The notes under the pieces are model-generated. The model did not search any database. It was given only the letters and a program-made list of their open reading frames with translations, and had not been told where the DNA came from. Of a stretch of DNA of 5,238 bases, positions 5,000 to 5,238 are shown in pieces (position 1 is the stretch's first letter; each line of letters starts with the position of its first letter). A program made the position numbers and the translations under genes. Origin of the DNA: JAJYLM01 sp964547905 (lineage in GTDB: Bacteria; JAMCPX01); assembly GCA_964547905.1 (NCBI GenBank), contig CAZJPN010000077.1, forward strand, positions 1 through 5,238, in the 5' to 3' direction.

Positions 5000-5040
5000 G
5001 AAAGAGTTGTTCGTCTCTGCTCACGAAGCAACGCTCTTTC
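5000..5040. repeat. Bulged inverted repeat, probable relative of the REP-like element
   Basis: GAAAGAG-TTG-TTCGT (5000-5014) pairs with ACGAA-CAA-CTCTTTC (5023-5040) if the G at 5028 and CG at 5032-5033 bulge out, giving 15 pairs around the 8-nt loop CTCTGCTC. GTCATTGC at 4984-4991 and ACGAAGCAA at 5023-5031 repeat the two ends of the element at 4903-4937, so this may be a longer, diverged copy. No T-run follows on either side, so it is not an intrinsic terminator. Confidence 0.45.
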
Positions 5041-5238
5041 AAGAACCGGGAGAGCCTTCACCCTCAAACCTTATCTCTTATGTTGGTGAGAAGCAGTCCA
5101 CGCAGAATACTGTGAAAGCATTGCAAGCAGTTCGTAAGTGTTCCGTTTCGCATCGTCTCAAACTCTTTCCTTGCGGCGAACGAATGAATAAATAAGCCAA
5201 AGGACTTATCTCCTCTCTATCCCTTCTTGAGCACCGTG

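Larger units (their letters stand above)
4862..5238. other. Non-coding tail of the window, no convincing gene
   Basis: After the lipoprotein stop there is no U-tract terminator and no reading frame with a family-like sequence. The longest plus-strand frame (4950-5195) has no ribosome binding site and an unremarkable composition. On the minus strand a frame stays open from the window edge to about 5082 without a start, possibly part of an unassigned gene remnant running in from the right. What stands out is a REP-like repeat at 4903-4937 and a bulged hairpin at 5000-5040. Confidence 0.5.

Noticed and set aside
4950..5195. Plus-strand frame of 81 codons near the right edge
   Set aside because: No ribosome binding site, overlaps REP-like repeat sequence and the bulged hairpin, and no recognisable family; kept only as unassigned tail.

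Overview
The window looks like an accessory or scarred stretch of a Gram-negative bacterial chromosome. A lipobox lipoprotein and a partner with an ordinary Sec signal peptide both carry CsgG/TolB-N-like envelope domains. The scattered TCATTGCGA...GAAGCAATC-type and CCCTCTT/AAGAGGG-type intergenic repeats, and tRNA genes without an encoded CCA, would fit a Desulfobacterota- or Nitrospirota-like genome. That placement is inference only; no gene here fixes the taxon.

Left part (1 to about 1500): an IS200-type element with a single Y1 transposase gene on the minus strand, bounded by strong stem-loops at 13-32 and 523-566. It abuts the 3' end of a low-GC, minus-strand multi-pass membrane protein of the GT87/DUF2029 glycosyltransferase type. 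That reading frame stops at the element border and seems to lack roughly its last quarter, so the insertion probably truncated it.

Middle part (about 1500 to 2300): about 250 bp of degenerate G/C-tract repeats, then a surviving C-terminal fragment of a tyrosine recombinase (plus strand, still carrying the catalytic-tyrosine motif). This lies 29 bp from the 3' end of tRNA-Cys(GCA). tRNA-Gly(GCC) lies just upstream of tRNA-Cys in the same minus-strand direction. The roughly 118 bp between the two tRNAs hold an inverted repeat with a 13-bp stem and a tRNA T-arm-like remnant. The layout reads as the scar of an island once integrated at tRNA-Cys. An AT-rich interval (2189-2306) carries a probable minus-strand tRNA promoter and a divergent plus-strand promoter.

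Right part (2307-4861): a tightly coupled two-gene operon with an ATGA overlap. The first gene encodes an exported protein with two apparently duplicated beta-sandwich-like modules followed by a CsgG-like domain. The second encodes an outer-membrane-type lipoprotein with another CsgG-like domain joined by an Ala/Thr/Pro-rich linker to a LytR_C-like domain. Together they suggest a cell-envelope assembly of unknown role, and this is the most interesting content of the window. The last 377 bp hold no convincing gene, only a REP-like repeat and a bulged hairpin that looks like an expanded relative of it.
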